Assembly: GCA_002427735.1 (NCBI GenBank)
Contig: DIYP01000008.1
Coordinates: 1-64,000 of the forward strand
Length of the DNA stretch: 64,000 bases
Source of the DNA: Flavobacteriales bacterium UBA6051
GTDB lineage: Bacteria > Bacteroidota > Bacteroidia > Flavobacteriales_D > Crocinitomicaceae
Reading direction: 5' to 3'
In this document: in pieces, positions 52,822-61,295 of the stretch
Layout of the letters: each line of letters starts with the position of its first letter
Numbering within the stretch: position 1 is the first letter of the stretch
Notes under the pieces: generated by a model
The model's database searches: none
Told to the model about the DNA's origin: nothing
What the model saw: only the letters and a program-made list of their open reading frames with translations
Made by a program: the position numbers and the translations under genes

Positions 52822-52890
52822 CAAAGATAATTGAATGGTCGAAATACGCAGCCATCTTCTGTAAACATGCGAATGAAACAATTATCTTTG
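52822..52890. promoter_or_regulatory. Divergent promoters of ychF and SGNH-like gene with 12-bp inverted repeat
   Basis: CAAAGATAATTG (52822-52833) and CAATTATCTTTG (52879-52890) are exact reverse complements, 45 bases apart. Each carries a TATCTTTG -7 element pointing outward, to ychF (minus) and to the SGNH-like gene (plus). Confidence 0.6.
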
Positions 52891-52954
52891 ATTTGTAATT
52901 CAATTGAATTAATTCAGTCTCTGAAAATATCAAAACAAGTCTTTCAAAATAACC

Positions 52955-54175
52955 ATGCAAGACATTTCAGCGAAAATAATCGCCTACATAAAACGAAATA
53001 AAGTAGTTCTCTTATTGGTTTTTTTAGGGCTTGGCCTGCTCATACTTGCAAACAATTGTTATGATAAAGGAACAGGACTTATTCCTGCACACTCGACCAT
53101 TATTCGATTGGTCGGCTCCATTCTTTTATCGCTCTCCTTTTTCGTTTTCTTCGCAAAGCAAAAACGTATCCTTTTTGCCAATGTAGGAATGCTCGTACTT
53201 CTTGTTTTTTCGGCTGAACTTCTCTTCTTTTTTTTCCTTGGAATGCCTGACAAGCGAACATTCGATTTTGCACTCCCTGACTTTAAACGCACACATCCTT
53301 TCTATTCTCTGGGTTACTATGCTCCCGCCGATACTGTCATGTATGAAGACAAAATAATTGATGGCGATACCATCTTTAGCGTTCATTATACCATCGGTCA
53401 TAACCACGAGCGTATTACACCAGAGCACGATTCGCTAAAAAACAAATACGCCCTATTCTTTGGATGTTCAATTGGTTATGGTTATGGCTTAGAGGATAAC
53501 CAAACACTCGCCTATCATTTTCAAAAATACTCTGATTACAATGCTTACAACTTCGCATTCCAGGGTACTGGAACAAATCATATGCTCGCGCGACTAGAGC
53601 ATAATAATATCAGAGACAGTATTCCAATGAATGAAAAAGAAGGAATCGGTGTTTACGTCTTCTATTGGGATCACATAAGAAGAGCTATTGGATCAATGCA
53701 TCGTTATACTGACTGGCTGTACAATTCTCCATACTACGAAATGGTTGATGACAAAATTGTTCGAAATAAAACCTTTAAAGACGGGCGCTCTTTTATCTCA
53801 GGCATGTACGAAACTTTCTATCAATCGAGCATCCTGAACTATTTTGATCTCGATTTCCCGATGTCGCTTAAAACGCATCACCTGGAGTTAATATCTGAAA
53901 TGATCGTAGCCTCAAAGAAAAAATATATTGAACAGTTTGGCAATGACGACTTTCTTGTAGTTGTTTATCCGACTTATGATGAAAAAACGGAAGAGTTTGA
54001 TGAATTAATGGCTTTACTTAAAAAAAGGAATATTGAAGTTATTGACCTCGATAAGGACTTTGATTATGATTGGTCGTATGCTATTCATGCGCAAGAAGCA
54101 CACCCTAATGCCATGTGTAATGATACTGTAAGTAGGCTTCTCCTTGAGAAAATTGAAGATCGTGTGAAAAGATAA
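52955..54175 (+). CDS. SGNH-like membrane-anchored hydrolase-fold protein
   Basis: 406 aa, family not certain. About three hydrophobic segments at the N-terminus (VVLLLVFLGLGLLILANNC; TIIRLVGSILLSLSFFVFFAKQ; VGMLVLLVFSAELLFFFFLG) precede a likely periplasmic SGNH fold: LFFGCSIGYGYGLEDNQTLAYHF with Ser in a GCS variant of GDS, GTGTNHMLARLEH and a late AHPNAMCND holding a His. The expected reaction is esterase or acetyl-transfer on an envelope glycan, but not proven. It may be co-transcribed with the M28 peptidase 25 bases later. Confidence 0.75.
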   Translation: MQDISAKIIAYIKRNKVVLLLVFLGLGLLILANNCYDKGTGLIPAHSTIIRLVGSILLSLSFFVFFAKQKRILFANVGMLVLLVFSAELLFFFFLGMPDKRTFDFALPDFKRTHPFYSLGYYAPADTVMYEDKIIDGDTIFSVHYTIGHNHERITPEHDSLKNKYALFFGCSIGYGYGLEDNQTLAYHFQKYSDYNAYNFAFQGTGTNHMLARLEHNNIRDSIPMNEKEGIGVYVFYWDHIRRAIGSMHRYTDWLYNSPYYEMVDDKIVRNKTFKDGRSFISGMYETFYQSSILNYFDLDFPMSLKTHHLELISEMIVASKKKYIEQFGNDDFLVVVYPTYDEKTEEFDELMALLKKRNIEVIDLDKDFDYDWSYAIHAQEAHPNAMCNDTVSRLLLEKIEDRVKR

Positions 54176-54200
54176 TTTTATCTTCGCTGAAAACGATACC

Positions 54201-55568
54201 ATGTCAAAATTCTTAAGCTTTATCTTTTTAGTCCCGAGTTTTTTATCTTTTGGACAAAGTGACTCCACCTTTATTAGAACGGTGTACAACGAAGCGCTAT
54301 CTCATGGTCATGCCTACGAAGACCTACGCAGCCTGTGTAAAGATATTGGTGCACGAATAACAGGATCTGCAGAAGCTGAAATGGCTATCCAGTGGGGAAA
54401 GCGAAAAATGGAATCCTATAATTTTGATAAGGTTTACTTGCAGGAAATTCAAGTTCCACATTGGGAACGCGGCACAACAGAAGCGGGATGGATAAAGTAT
54501 TCTGATGGCAGCATGAGTAAGGTGAACTTGCTGGCACTTGGGGGATCGATAGGAACAAACGGGTTGATGGAGGCAGAAGTCATCGAGTTTTCTTCTTTGG
54601 AAGAATTAAAGAATCTGAAATCTGACAAAACAACCAAAGGAAAAATTGTCTTCATCAATCAACCCATGGATGAACAACAGATCAATACATTTAAAGCTTA
54701 TGGAGGTTGCTGGCCTATGCGCGGACTAGGTGCTATTGAAGCAGCACAGCATGGAGCAAAAGCCGTGCTCATCCGATCTTTAGGCCTTCCTGTAGATGAG
54801 CATCCGCATACGGGTGGAATGTATTATACCGATACTGTCCAAAAAATACCCGCAGCAGCTCTATCAACGCTGGATGCAGAGAAATTGTCCACCAGTCTAA
54901 AAAAAGAAAAAGTACAGTTCGTATTAGAAATGGATTGTCGCGATTACCCTGACAAAACGTCCTACAACGTCATTGGTGAGCTCAAGGGTTCCGAAAACCC
55001 TAATAATATTATCACCTTCGGTGGGCATCTTGATTCTTGGGATACAGGAGAAGGTGCACATGATGATGGAGCCGGCATTGTTCATTGCATGGAGGCCCTG
55101 CGCATTTTAAAAACGATGGATTACCAACCAAAGAATACATTGCGACTCGTGTTTTTCATGAATGAAGAAAATGGCAATCGTGGTGGTAAGGGGTATGCTG
55201 AATGGGCAAAAGAACAAACACATGAAAAACATATTGCGGCAGTAGAAAGTGATCGTGGAGGATTTGCTCCTCGTGGATTTAGCTGCGATGGCAGCGAAGA
55301 GCAGGTGCTGTTTTTACAATCGCTTGAGAAACATTTTTCTCAATATGATCTGCATGTTTTCGAAAAGGGATATGGAGGTGTAGATATTGGTCCGCTTAAA
55401 ACGCAATTTGAAGAAATTCCGCTTTTCGGATTTGTACCAGATTCACAGCGTTACTTTGATTTTCACCATGCTCCAAGTGATGTCTTCGAGAACGTAAATA
55501 AACGCGAACTTGAACTGGGTTGTGCTGCAATTGCCTCATTTTTATACCTGTTGGATCAAAATTTGTAA
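54201..55568 (+). CDS. M28-family zinc aminopeptidase/carboxypeptidase
   Basis: 455 aa with signal peptide (MSKFLSFIFLVPSFLSFGQ). A PA-domain insert (about 110-250, GLGAIEAAQHGAKAVLIRS) precedes the M28 catalytic core with ligands GGHLDSWDTGEGAHDDGAG (His 276, Asp 288), NEENGNRGGKGYAEW (Glu pair), ESDRGG (Asp about 351) and DFHHAPSD (His about 428). It resembles PGCP-type plasma glutamate carboxypeptidase-like proteins. Exported. Confidence 0.93.
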   Translation: MSKFLSFIFLVPSFLSFGQSDSTFIRTVYNEALSHGHAYEDLRSLCKDIGARITGSAEAEMAIQWGKRKMESYNFDKVYLQEIQVPHWERGTTEAGWIKYSDGSMSKVNLLALGGSIGTNGLMEAEVIEFSSLEELKNLKSDKTTKGKIVFINQPMDEQQINTFKAYGGCWPMRGLGAIEAAQHGAKAVLIRSLGLPVDEHPHTGGMYYTDTVQKIPAAALSTLDAEKLSTSLKKEKVQFVLEMDCRDYPDKTSYNVIGELKGSENPNNIITFGGHLDSWDTGEGAHDDGAGIVHCMEALRILKTMDYQPKNTLRLVFFMNEENGNRGGKGYAEWAKEQTHEKHIAAVESDRGGFAPRGFSCDGSEEQVLFLQSLEKHFSQYDLHVFEKGYGGVDIGPLKTQFEEIPLFGFVPDSQRYFDFHHAPSDVFENVNKRELELGCAAIASFLYLLDQNL

Positions 55569-55608
55569 CTTAGATTCACACCTTCTTTGTTGATAAAAAG
55601 CAGCCTTA

Positions 55609-55643
55609 TTTGAGGCTTGTTCTTGAAAATACACTACTTTTGG
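55609..55643 (+). promoter_or_regulatory. Promoter of the serine-palmitoyltransferase-like gene
   Basis: -33 TTTG (55609-55612), 23-bp spacer, -7 TACTTTTG (55636-55643). Transcription would start about 55 bases before the ATG. Confidence 0.55.
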
Positions 55644-55653
55644 GGCGAAATTA

Positions 55654-55687
55654 AGGGCTGAGGTATACTGCTCAGGCAGAAACCCTT
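55654..55687 (+). other. Structured 5' leader hairpin before the serine-palmitoyltransferase-like gene
   Basis: AAGGG, CTGAG, loop GTATACTG, CTCAG, bulge GCAGAA, CCCTT: two coaxial five-bp stems between the promoter and the ATG at 55705. It could be a regulatory RNA element. It does not match a riboswitch I can name; the CTGAG..ACCCTT words superficially resemble a TPP riboswitch but the rest is absent. Confidence 0.45.
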
Positions 55688-55704
55688 GCTCGAAAAACAC
55701 ATAT

Positions 55705-56973
55705 ATGGCTCAAGACATATTTGATAAAATTAAGAAAAACAGAGGTCCGTTAGGACAGCATGCAAAAGGAGTTCATGGTTATTTTACTTTCCCTAAACTG
55801 GAAGGAGAAATTGCCAATAAAATGATCTTCCGAGGAAAAGAGTGTTTGGTATGGTCCGTGAACAATTACCTTGGTTTAGCGAATCACCCTGAAGTACGTA
55901 AGGCAGATGCCGATGCTTCTCAGGAATGGGGATTGGCTTATCCAATGGGGTCACGAATGATGACTGGACAAACGAGCATGCACGAAGCGTTGGAAAATGA
56001 AATCTCAGATTTCATGGAGAAAGAAGATACCATTCTTTTGAACTTTGGTTATCAAGGTATGGTTTCCGCAATTGATTCTATTGTCGATCGTAATGACGTA
56101 ATTGTTTACGATAGTGAATCTCATGCCTGTATCCTTGACGGGATGCGCTTACATGCTGGAAAACGTTTTGTGTTCAAGCACAATGATATGGAGAGCTTTG
56201 ACAAGCAAATGGCAAGAGCTTCTAAAATTGTTGCAGAAACAGACGGTGGAATCCTCGTTATTACAGAAGGTGTATTCGGAATGGCAGGAGATCAAGGGAA
56301 ACTGAAAGAACTCGTTGAATTCAGAAAATCTGGAAAGTACGACTTCCGCCTGTTTGTTGATGACGCCCATGGCTTTGGAACTGTAGGTGAACGTGGTCAA
56401 GGTTCTGGTGAGGAGCAAGGTGTTCATGATGAAATTGACATCCTTTTCGGAACGTTTGCGAAATCAATGGCTTCAATCGGTGCATTTATTTGTGGAGACG
56501 AGCAATTAATTGAGTTCTTGCGTTACAATATGCGCTCTCAAGTATTTGCTAAATCTCTGCCAATGCCATTGGTTGTGGGAGCGCGTAAACGCCTTGAACT
56601 ATTGAGAGATCAGCCTGAGCACAAGGAAAAACTTTGGCAAATCGCATCTTCCCTTCAAAAGGGGTTGGTTGATGTTGGATTCGATATTGGTGTTACTAAT
56701 TCAGCTGTGACTCCAGTATTCCTTAAAGGAAATCTGGCTGAAGCAACAAATCTAACGTTTGATTTACGTGAAAACTACAATATTTTCTGTTCAATCGTAG
56801 TGTATCCTGTAGTACCAAAAGATGTTATCATGTTACGTCTTATCCCTACTGCTGCGCACACACTTGATGACGTTCAGTATACGATTGACACATTCAAAAC
56901 TATGAAGGAAAAGCTGGATGCCGGAGAATACCAATCTGAAGAGATGGCAACGGTTGAAGTTGATAAGAAATAA
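55705..56973 (+). CDS. Alpha-oxoamine synthase, probable serine- (or cysteate-) fatty-acyl transferase
   Basis: 422 aa PLP enzyme of the KBL/SPT/BioF family. Features are WSVNNYLGLANHPEVRKAD, PMGSRMMTGQTSMHE, the stacking His in SESHACILDG (His 140), DDAHGFGTVGERGQG and the PLP-Lys site FGTFAKSMASIGAF (Lys 253). It probably joins an amino acid with an acyl thioester to begin sphingolipid or sulfonolipid (capnine-type) synthesis in Bacteroidota; the amino acid, serine or cysteate, cannot be told from sequence. A terminator follows. Confidence 0.85.
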   Translation: MAQDIFDKIKKNRGPLGQHAKGVHGYFTFPKLEGEIANKMIFRGKECLVWSVNNYLGLANHPEVRKADADASQEWGLAYPMGSRMMTGQTSMHEALENEISDFMEKEDTILLNFGYQGMVSAIDSIVDRNDVIVYDSESHACILDGMRLHAGKRFVFKHNDMESFDKQMARASKIVAETDGGILVITEGVFGMAGDQGKLKELVEFRKSGKYDFRLFVDDAHGFGTVGERGQGSGEEQGVHDEIDILFGTFAKSMASIGAFICGDEQLIEFLRYNMRSQVFAKSLPMPLVVGARKRLELLRDQPEHKEKLWQIASSLQKGLVDVGFDIGVTNSAVTPVFLKGNLAEATNLTFDLRENYNIFCSIVVYPVVPKDVIMLRLIPTAAHTLDDVQYTIDTFKTMKEKLDAGEYQSEEMATVEVDKK

Positions 56974-56992
56974 ACATTCAATTATGTTTTTG

Positions 56993-57027
56993 AAGCCGCG
57001 CAATTTAAATTGTGCGGCTTTTTTTTA
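56993..57027 (+). terminator. Terminator after the serine-palmitoyltransferase-like gene
   Basis: AAGCCGCGCAATTT and AAATTGTGCGGCTT pair (14 bp, one G-T) and are followed by eight T. Confidence 0.92.
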
Positions 57028-57059
57028 TTCAGTATCTTTCACTTATCAATTTCCCTGCT

Positions 57060-58844
57060 ATGCTTAAAGTCATACTATTCTTGTTGTTGGTGAGCACTTA
57101 TATGTGTAATGCTCAAACATTTAATGAAATCAGTCAATCTGCTGGTGTCATTCACACACATGTTGATGAACACATTATGGGAGGTGGCGTCGCTTTCTTT
57201 GATTTTAACAATGATGGATTTCAGGACTTATACATTACTGGTGGGGAATACACCGATCGTATTTTTGAAAATAATCAAGATGGAACGTTTACAGAGGTTG
57301 GAGCATCCATGGGAATTGGTTTTACAAGTGGTGTCAAAACAGTAGGTGTCACAACAGGAGATATTGACAATGATGGTTTTCGAGACGTTTTTGTGACAAC
57401 TTCAGAAGACCACAACAATCTTCTATTAAAAAATATCAACGGTACGTCTTTCGTTGATTTCTCGACCAACCTAGGTTTTACAGATTCCAGTTGGTGCACA
57501 TCAGCTTCTTTTGGTGATGCAGATCGTGAAGGATTATTGGATTTGTACGTAGGTAATTACGTCAAGTATTATGCACTTCCCTTCTTCAACTATATGACTT
57601 CCGGGAGTTTGGATCGACTGTATATCAATCAAAATCTTTCTTTCAATGAAGTAGCCATATCAACTGGTATAGCGGAAAATGGAGGTGCACTAACTGTTGC
57701 CTTTACAGATTTTGACAATGATCAAGATGTTGATGTAATGGTAGGAAACGACTTCGGGACCACTTATGGTGGAAATGCACTCTATGCTAACCAATATCCA
57801 ATGGCTGATTTCAATAATATTGCCAATACTTCTGGATTTTATGAAGAAATCAATGCCATGGGAATTGCCGTAGGCGACTACAATGAAGACCTCAATCTTG
57901 ATTATTACATCACGAATATGACGGATAATTTATTACATACAAACTCTGGTAATCAAACTTTTACAGAAGATGCAAATGCTTCTGGAACGACTGTCGGTGG
58001 TGAAGTTTCCTGGGGCACCTTTTTCTTTGATTTTGACAACGATAGTTATCTCGAACTTTTTCTGGCCAACGGAGGCGTAATGACGATGGCTATCCCCCAG
58101 GTAAATACACTTTTTGAAAATCAGCAAAATGGTACTTTCACTGATGTCACTCAAGCAGCTGGTCTAACCGACACACTTCGATCACGAGGTGCTGCATACG
58201 GCGACATTGACAATGATGGAGACCTGGACTTTGTGGTAGTCAATGTATCAGAGGACTCAGCTTCTGCTAAAAATGTATCGGTATATCTCAATACAACTAG
58301 CAACTCAAATAATTGGGTACAATTCAAATTAGTTGGTACACAAAGTAATCGTGATGCCTTCGGAGCCCATGTCTATCTCTATGCCGATGGAAGAGTATGG
58401 ATGAGAGAAGTCGGCGGAGGATCAAGCTACTTATCTCAAAACAGCAGTGTTCTGCATTTTGGACTTGGAAATATTTCTCAAATTGACAGTTTGCATATTC
58501 ACTGGCCAAGCGGATTAATAGAAGGACGTGGATCTATGCCAATTAATACAATTAATACACTAACCGAGGGCGGAGACCTCAGTTTGACTGAAAATAATAA
58601 AGGTGAGATAAGTGTATTCCCGAACCCATCTCGTGGCTTCTTAACAGTTCAAAACAATTCATCTATGCCACTTTCTTCTTTTGAATTAATTACATCGGAC
58701 GGGAAAATAGTAAGAACAGGCGAACTTGATGCTTATCCATTGCAAACACTTGAGCTTTTAAATTTGCCAAGAGGAGTGTATACGTTACAGCTCTATTTCG
58801 AGGATGGCCATCTCTTAACAAAGAGAATCCAACTATTGCGCTAA
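57060..58844 (+). CDS. FG-GAP/VCBS-repeat and ASPIC/UnbV protein with T9SS C-terminal sorting domain
   Basis: 594 aa from ATG 57060, which gives a signal peptide (MLKVILFLLLVSTYMCNAQ); a GTG at 57012 lies in the terminator and is rejected. Several beta-propeller repeats with calcium-type loops follow (FDFNNDGFQDLYITG, DIDNDGFRDVFVT, DFDNDQDVDVMVG). The ASPIC/UnbV domain is at DAFGAHVYLYADGRVWMREVGGGSSYLSQ..LHFGLG. The end (VFPNPSRGFLTVQNN.. LPRGVYTLQLYFEDGHLLTKRIQLLR) is a type A T9SS sorting domain. It is a secreted or surface CRTAC1-like protein; its ligand is unknown. Confidence 0.93.
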   Translation: MLKVILFLLLVSTYMCNAQTFNEISQSAGVIHTHVDEHIMGGGVAFFDFNNDGFQDLYITGGEYTDRIFENNQDGTFTEVGASMGIGFTSGVKTVGVTTGDIDNDGFRDVFVTTSEDHNNLLLKNINGTSFVDFSTNLGFTDSSWCTSASFGDADREGLLDLYVGNYVKYYALPFFNYMTSGSLDRLYINQNLSFNEVAISTGIAENGGALTVAFTDFDNDQDVDVMVGNDFGTTYGGNALYANQYPMADFNNIANTSGFYEEINAMGIAVGDYNEDLNLDYYITNMTDNLLHTNSGNQTFTEDANASGTTVGGEVSWGTFFFDFDNDSYLELFLANGGVMTMAIPQVNTLFENQQNGTFTDVTQAAGLTDTLRSRGAAYGDIDNDGDLDFVVVNVSEDSASAKNVSVYLNTTSNSNNWVQFKLVGTQSNRDAFGAHVYLYADGRVWMREVGGGSSYLSQNSSVLHFGLGNISQIDSLHIHWPSGLIEGRGSMPINTINTLTEGGDLSLTENNKGEISVFPNPSRGFLTVQNNSSMPLSSFELITSDGKIVRTGELDAYPLQTLELLNLPRGVYTLQLYFEDGHLLTKRIQLLR

Positions 58845-58851
58845 TGCTTGT

Positions 58852-59379
58852 TTATTCATGCGATGACCACTCAACAGCAGTCAGTTCATACCTACGATCC
58901 ATGCAATCATCATTCGGATTATAGAACTCTTTGACAGGACGAAAATATTTGTCAAGAATCCTAGAAGAAGCATCATTGCCAATCGTTACGTCTGCCGTGA
59001 TCTTTTCTAACCTGAGTTCATCAAAGCAATAGGCTATTACTCCTTGAGTCATTTCCGAGGCAAAACCTTTTCCCCAGTACTTTTTCCTAAAGCGATAACC
59101 AATTTCTCGATATCCTTCGTCGTTCACAAGCAGCAAACACATTCCTATTACCTCATCTGTTCCCTTTGGACAAACCGCCAGGGCATAGCGTTCTGTTGTT
59201 TTGAATTCAGATACAACTTCCGTGTATTTTTCAAACTTCGCACGAACTACCGCTAAGGGAAAGGGCTTTTGAGGAACCGGTTCAATTATCTCTGGTGCGT
59301 TGAGCAACTCTTCGAAAAAGGTATAGTCTTCTTCTGAAAAGAAGCGTACGAGCAAGCGATCTGTTTCAAAAACTTTCAT
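58852..59379 (-). CDS. GNAT-family N-acetyltransferase
   Basis: 175 aa. FETDRLLVRFFSEEDYTFF at the start, GYRFRKKYWGKGFASEMTQGVIAYCFDEL (acetyl-CoA P-loop region) and ITADVTIGNDASSRILDKY match the RimJ/RimL-like GNAT group. The acceptor may be a protein N-terminus or small molecule. It overlaps the 174-aa membrane protein gene by four bases. Convergent with the FG-GAP gene. Confidence 0.9.
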   Translation of the reverse strand: MKVFETDRLLVRFFSEEDYTFFEELLNAPEIIEPVPQKPFPLAVVRAKFEKYTEVVSEFKTTERYALAVCPKGTDEVIGMCLLLVNDEGYREIGYRFRKKYWGKGFASEMTQGVIAYCFDELRLEKITADVTIGNDASSRILDKYFRPVKEFYNPNDDCMDRRYELTAVEWSSHE

Positions 59380-59900
59380 TCACTGACTTCTTCACGGTTA
59401 ATAGCTCTTCCTTTCCATATCTTCAAACAAACCAATAACCCTCCAACCAATCCAGTAAGGTAAGAAGCACCATGAGCCCATCCACAGAGTAAAATAAGAT
59501 CATGCTTCTCTTCGGGAACGAGTGAAGCTACTGGCTCAAGCAAGTAAATAAAGCCAGCCACACTGCAGTAATAACCAATTGCACCGGAAATTGAAGCCAC
59601 GACAACCATTGTAATCATTAATCGAATCAATGATCTCAAGACTTGTGCTAATCCTACCTTTCTCCGTTTACCAGACCTCGCTGCAATGACAAACGAAACT
59701 CCCAAAAGTAAACCAACCCACCATGTCGCCAATACACCCCATACGAAAGCAAGAGCAACAGGAGAATTTGAAGTAATGATCTTCGGGTGAACAATTGAGA
59801 AATACTCAACACAAATATGCGCAGTTACCAGATCATGCAAAATACCATACAGTATAGCAAGTGCAATTGAAACCAATATTATTTTTAACGCTTCCTTCAT
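59376..59900 (-). CDS. Four-helix membrane protein of unknown function
   Basis: 174 aa, not recognised. Four hydrophobic segments (IILVSIALAILYGILHDLV; ALAFVWGVLATWWVGLLLGVSFVIAA; LIRLMITMVVVASISGAIGYY; ASYLTGLVGGLLVCLKIW) are joined by short loops, with a basic RSGKRRK cytoplasmic patch. It overlaps both neighbours by one or four bases, so it is expressed with the sugar dehydrogenase and GNAT genes. Confidence 0.78.
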   Translation of the reverse strand: MKEALKIILVSIALAILYGILHDLVTAHICVEYFSIVHPKIITSNSPVALAFVWGVLATWWVGLLLGVSFVIAARSGKRRKVGLAQVLRSLIRLMITMVVVASISGAIGYYCSVAGFIYLLEPVASLVPEEKHDLILLCGWAHGASYLTGLVGGLLVCLKIWKGRAINREEVSE

Positions 59901-61288
59901 TAATCAATAGGCTTGACATGAATCATTTTTGTCACTATGCGACCTTCTTGAACAAACTTTAACCAATAAACGTTTGGTTCGTCAAAAACATATGTAAATT
60001 CCGTCATACTGTTGATCGGAACCATGGTTTCTTTCAGCACCCCACCATAAAACATTGTCATTTGTACACTTCCTTCCATATCTGTACCTATAACATTCAC
60101 ATTCAATTTGTTCCCATCAACTGAAATATCCTGAAAGACGGGTTTGCCATTCGATTTATTCAAATTTGTAATATGAATTATTTTATCATCGAGTGGTTTA
60201 ATTGGTGGTGATGTTGTTTCGCAGTTACTGGTAGAAATGTACAAAGAGCCATCCTGCGCCACTTCTACATCTCTCAACCTGTAATAGTCATTTTCAAAAA
60301 AATTGATCGCATTGAGTGCTTTGGTACCGTCATCTGACAATTTCAACACGCAGAGTGCCTTGACTTTCAGAAAACATTGCAATAAGTGGTTCTTTAGCTC
60401 TGGGAAATAATCGCTTCCATAATAGGTTAAGCCAGAAGGCGCACATGTTGGAGTAAATGCCCAGATAGGTTCGACAACGTCATGCTCTTCACAAAACTTC
60501 TTTTCTGTGTCAAGATCACAAAAGCCATTTACCTTGGGCCAACCATAGTTTTTTCCTTTTTGGATGATATTAATCTCATCATCAGTGGCCGGACCATGCT
60601 CCGAGGAGTAAAGTATTCCGTTCTCAGCATATACAAGTCCTTGCGGATTCCTATGTCCGTAACTCCATGTATAATTGCCAGGAATAGGGTTATCAGCTGG
60701 AACACTGCCCCAAGGTGTAAATCTCAATACCTTCCCGCTTAAACTCTCCAGGTCTTGCGCAGGATCGAACTGGTAAGCATCCCCCATGGCAAAAAGAATA
60801 TTTTGATCAGGACCTATCGTTAAACGAGAACCATTGTGTGAACGTGCTGCAGGAATACTATCAAATATCACACGCTTATTCCCCGTTATTCGTTTGCTTT
60901 TTTGATCAATTTCCAAGCGTACAAGCGTTGAGTAGTCTGGCTCATACGGATAATGAACATATAGAAAAGAAGAATCCGGCCATTGAGGATGAAAACACAT
61001 GGCATGCATTCCCGCATTTTCATATTTAGAAACACGTGATTCTTCTACAATACCAACTTCATGCAAGTTGTAATCACGATCCAATCGATAAATCCCGCCT
61101 GTTTTTTCTGTGAACCACAAAGATGAATCATTGCCGTAAACCAAATCCCAAGGAATCACTCTATTCTGTAACACTTCAACGGCATCAAAAGTACTTGTCC
61201 CAACAACTATTTTTAGCCTTGTTTTATCCTGAGCGATTGAGGAAAAAGTCAAAAAGGTAATCGCAATAATCTGAAATAACTTAGTCAT
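59900..61288 (-). CDS. Exported PQQ-dependent sugar dehydrogenase-like beta-propeller
   Basis: 462 aa from ATG 61288 (MTKLFQIIAITFLTFSSIAQ, a signal peptide); an ATG at 61306 is in-frame but overlaps the BioF-like gene's end. The glucose/sorbosone dehydrogenase fold is seen at VIPWDLVYGNDSSLWFTEKTGGIYRL, YRDPN-like GHRNPQGLVY, SSEHGPATDDEINIIQKGKNYGWPKVNG and FTPTCAPSGLTYYG. It would oxidise a sugar in the periplasm if PQQ is available; PQQ synthesis genes are not in the window. The C-terminal beta domain is unassigned. Confidence 0.88.
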   Translation of the reverse strand: MTKLFQIIAITFLTFSSIAQDKTRLKIVVGTSTFDAVEVLQNRVIPWDLVYGNDSSLWFTEKTGGIYRLDRDYNLHEVGIVEESRVSKYENAGMHAMCFHPQWPDSSFLYVHYPYEPDYSTLVRLEIDQKSKRITGNKRVIFDSIPAARSHNGSRLTIGPDQNILFAMGDAYQFDPAQDLESLSGKVLRFTPWGSVPADNPIPGNYTWSYGHRNPQGLVYAENGILYSSEHGPATDDEINIIQKGKNYGWPKVNGFCDLDTEKKFCEEHDVVEPIWAFTPTCAPSGLTYYGSDYFPELKNHLLQCFLKVKALCVLKLSDDGTKALNAINFFENDYYRLRDVEVAQDGSLYISTSNCETTSPPIKPLDDKIIHITNLNKSNGKPVFQDISVDGNKLNVNVIGTDMEGSVQMTMFYGGVLKETMVPINSMTEFTYVFDEPNVYWLKFVQEGRIVTKMIHVKPID

Positions 61289-61295
61289 GTTCTGA

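Noticed and set aside
55651..55690. TPP riboswitch, from the CTGAG and ACCCTT words
   Set aside because: CTGAG-A, the GAACCTGATC segment and the three-way junction are missing, and the downstream gene is not thiamine-related.
57012..57059. GTG start for the FG-GAP protein
   Set aside because: It falls in the terminator of the preceding gene; ATG 57060 gives a normal signal peptide.
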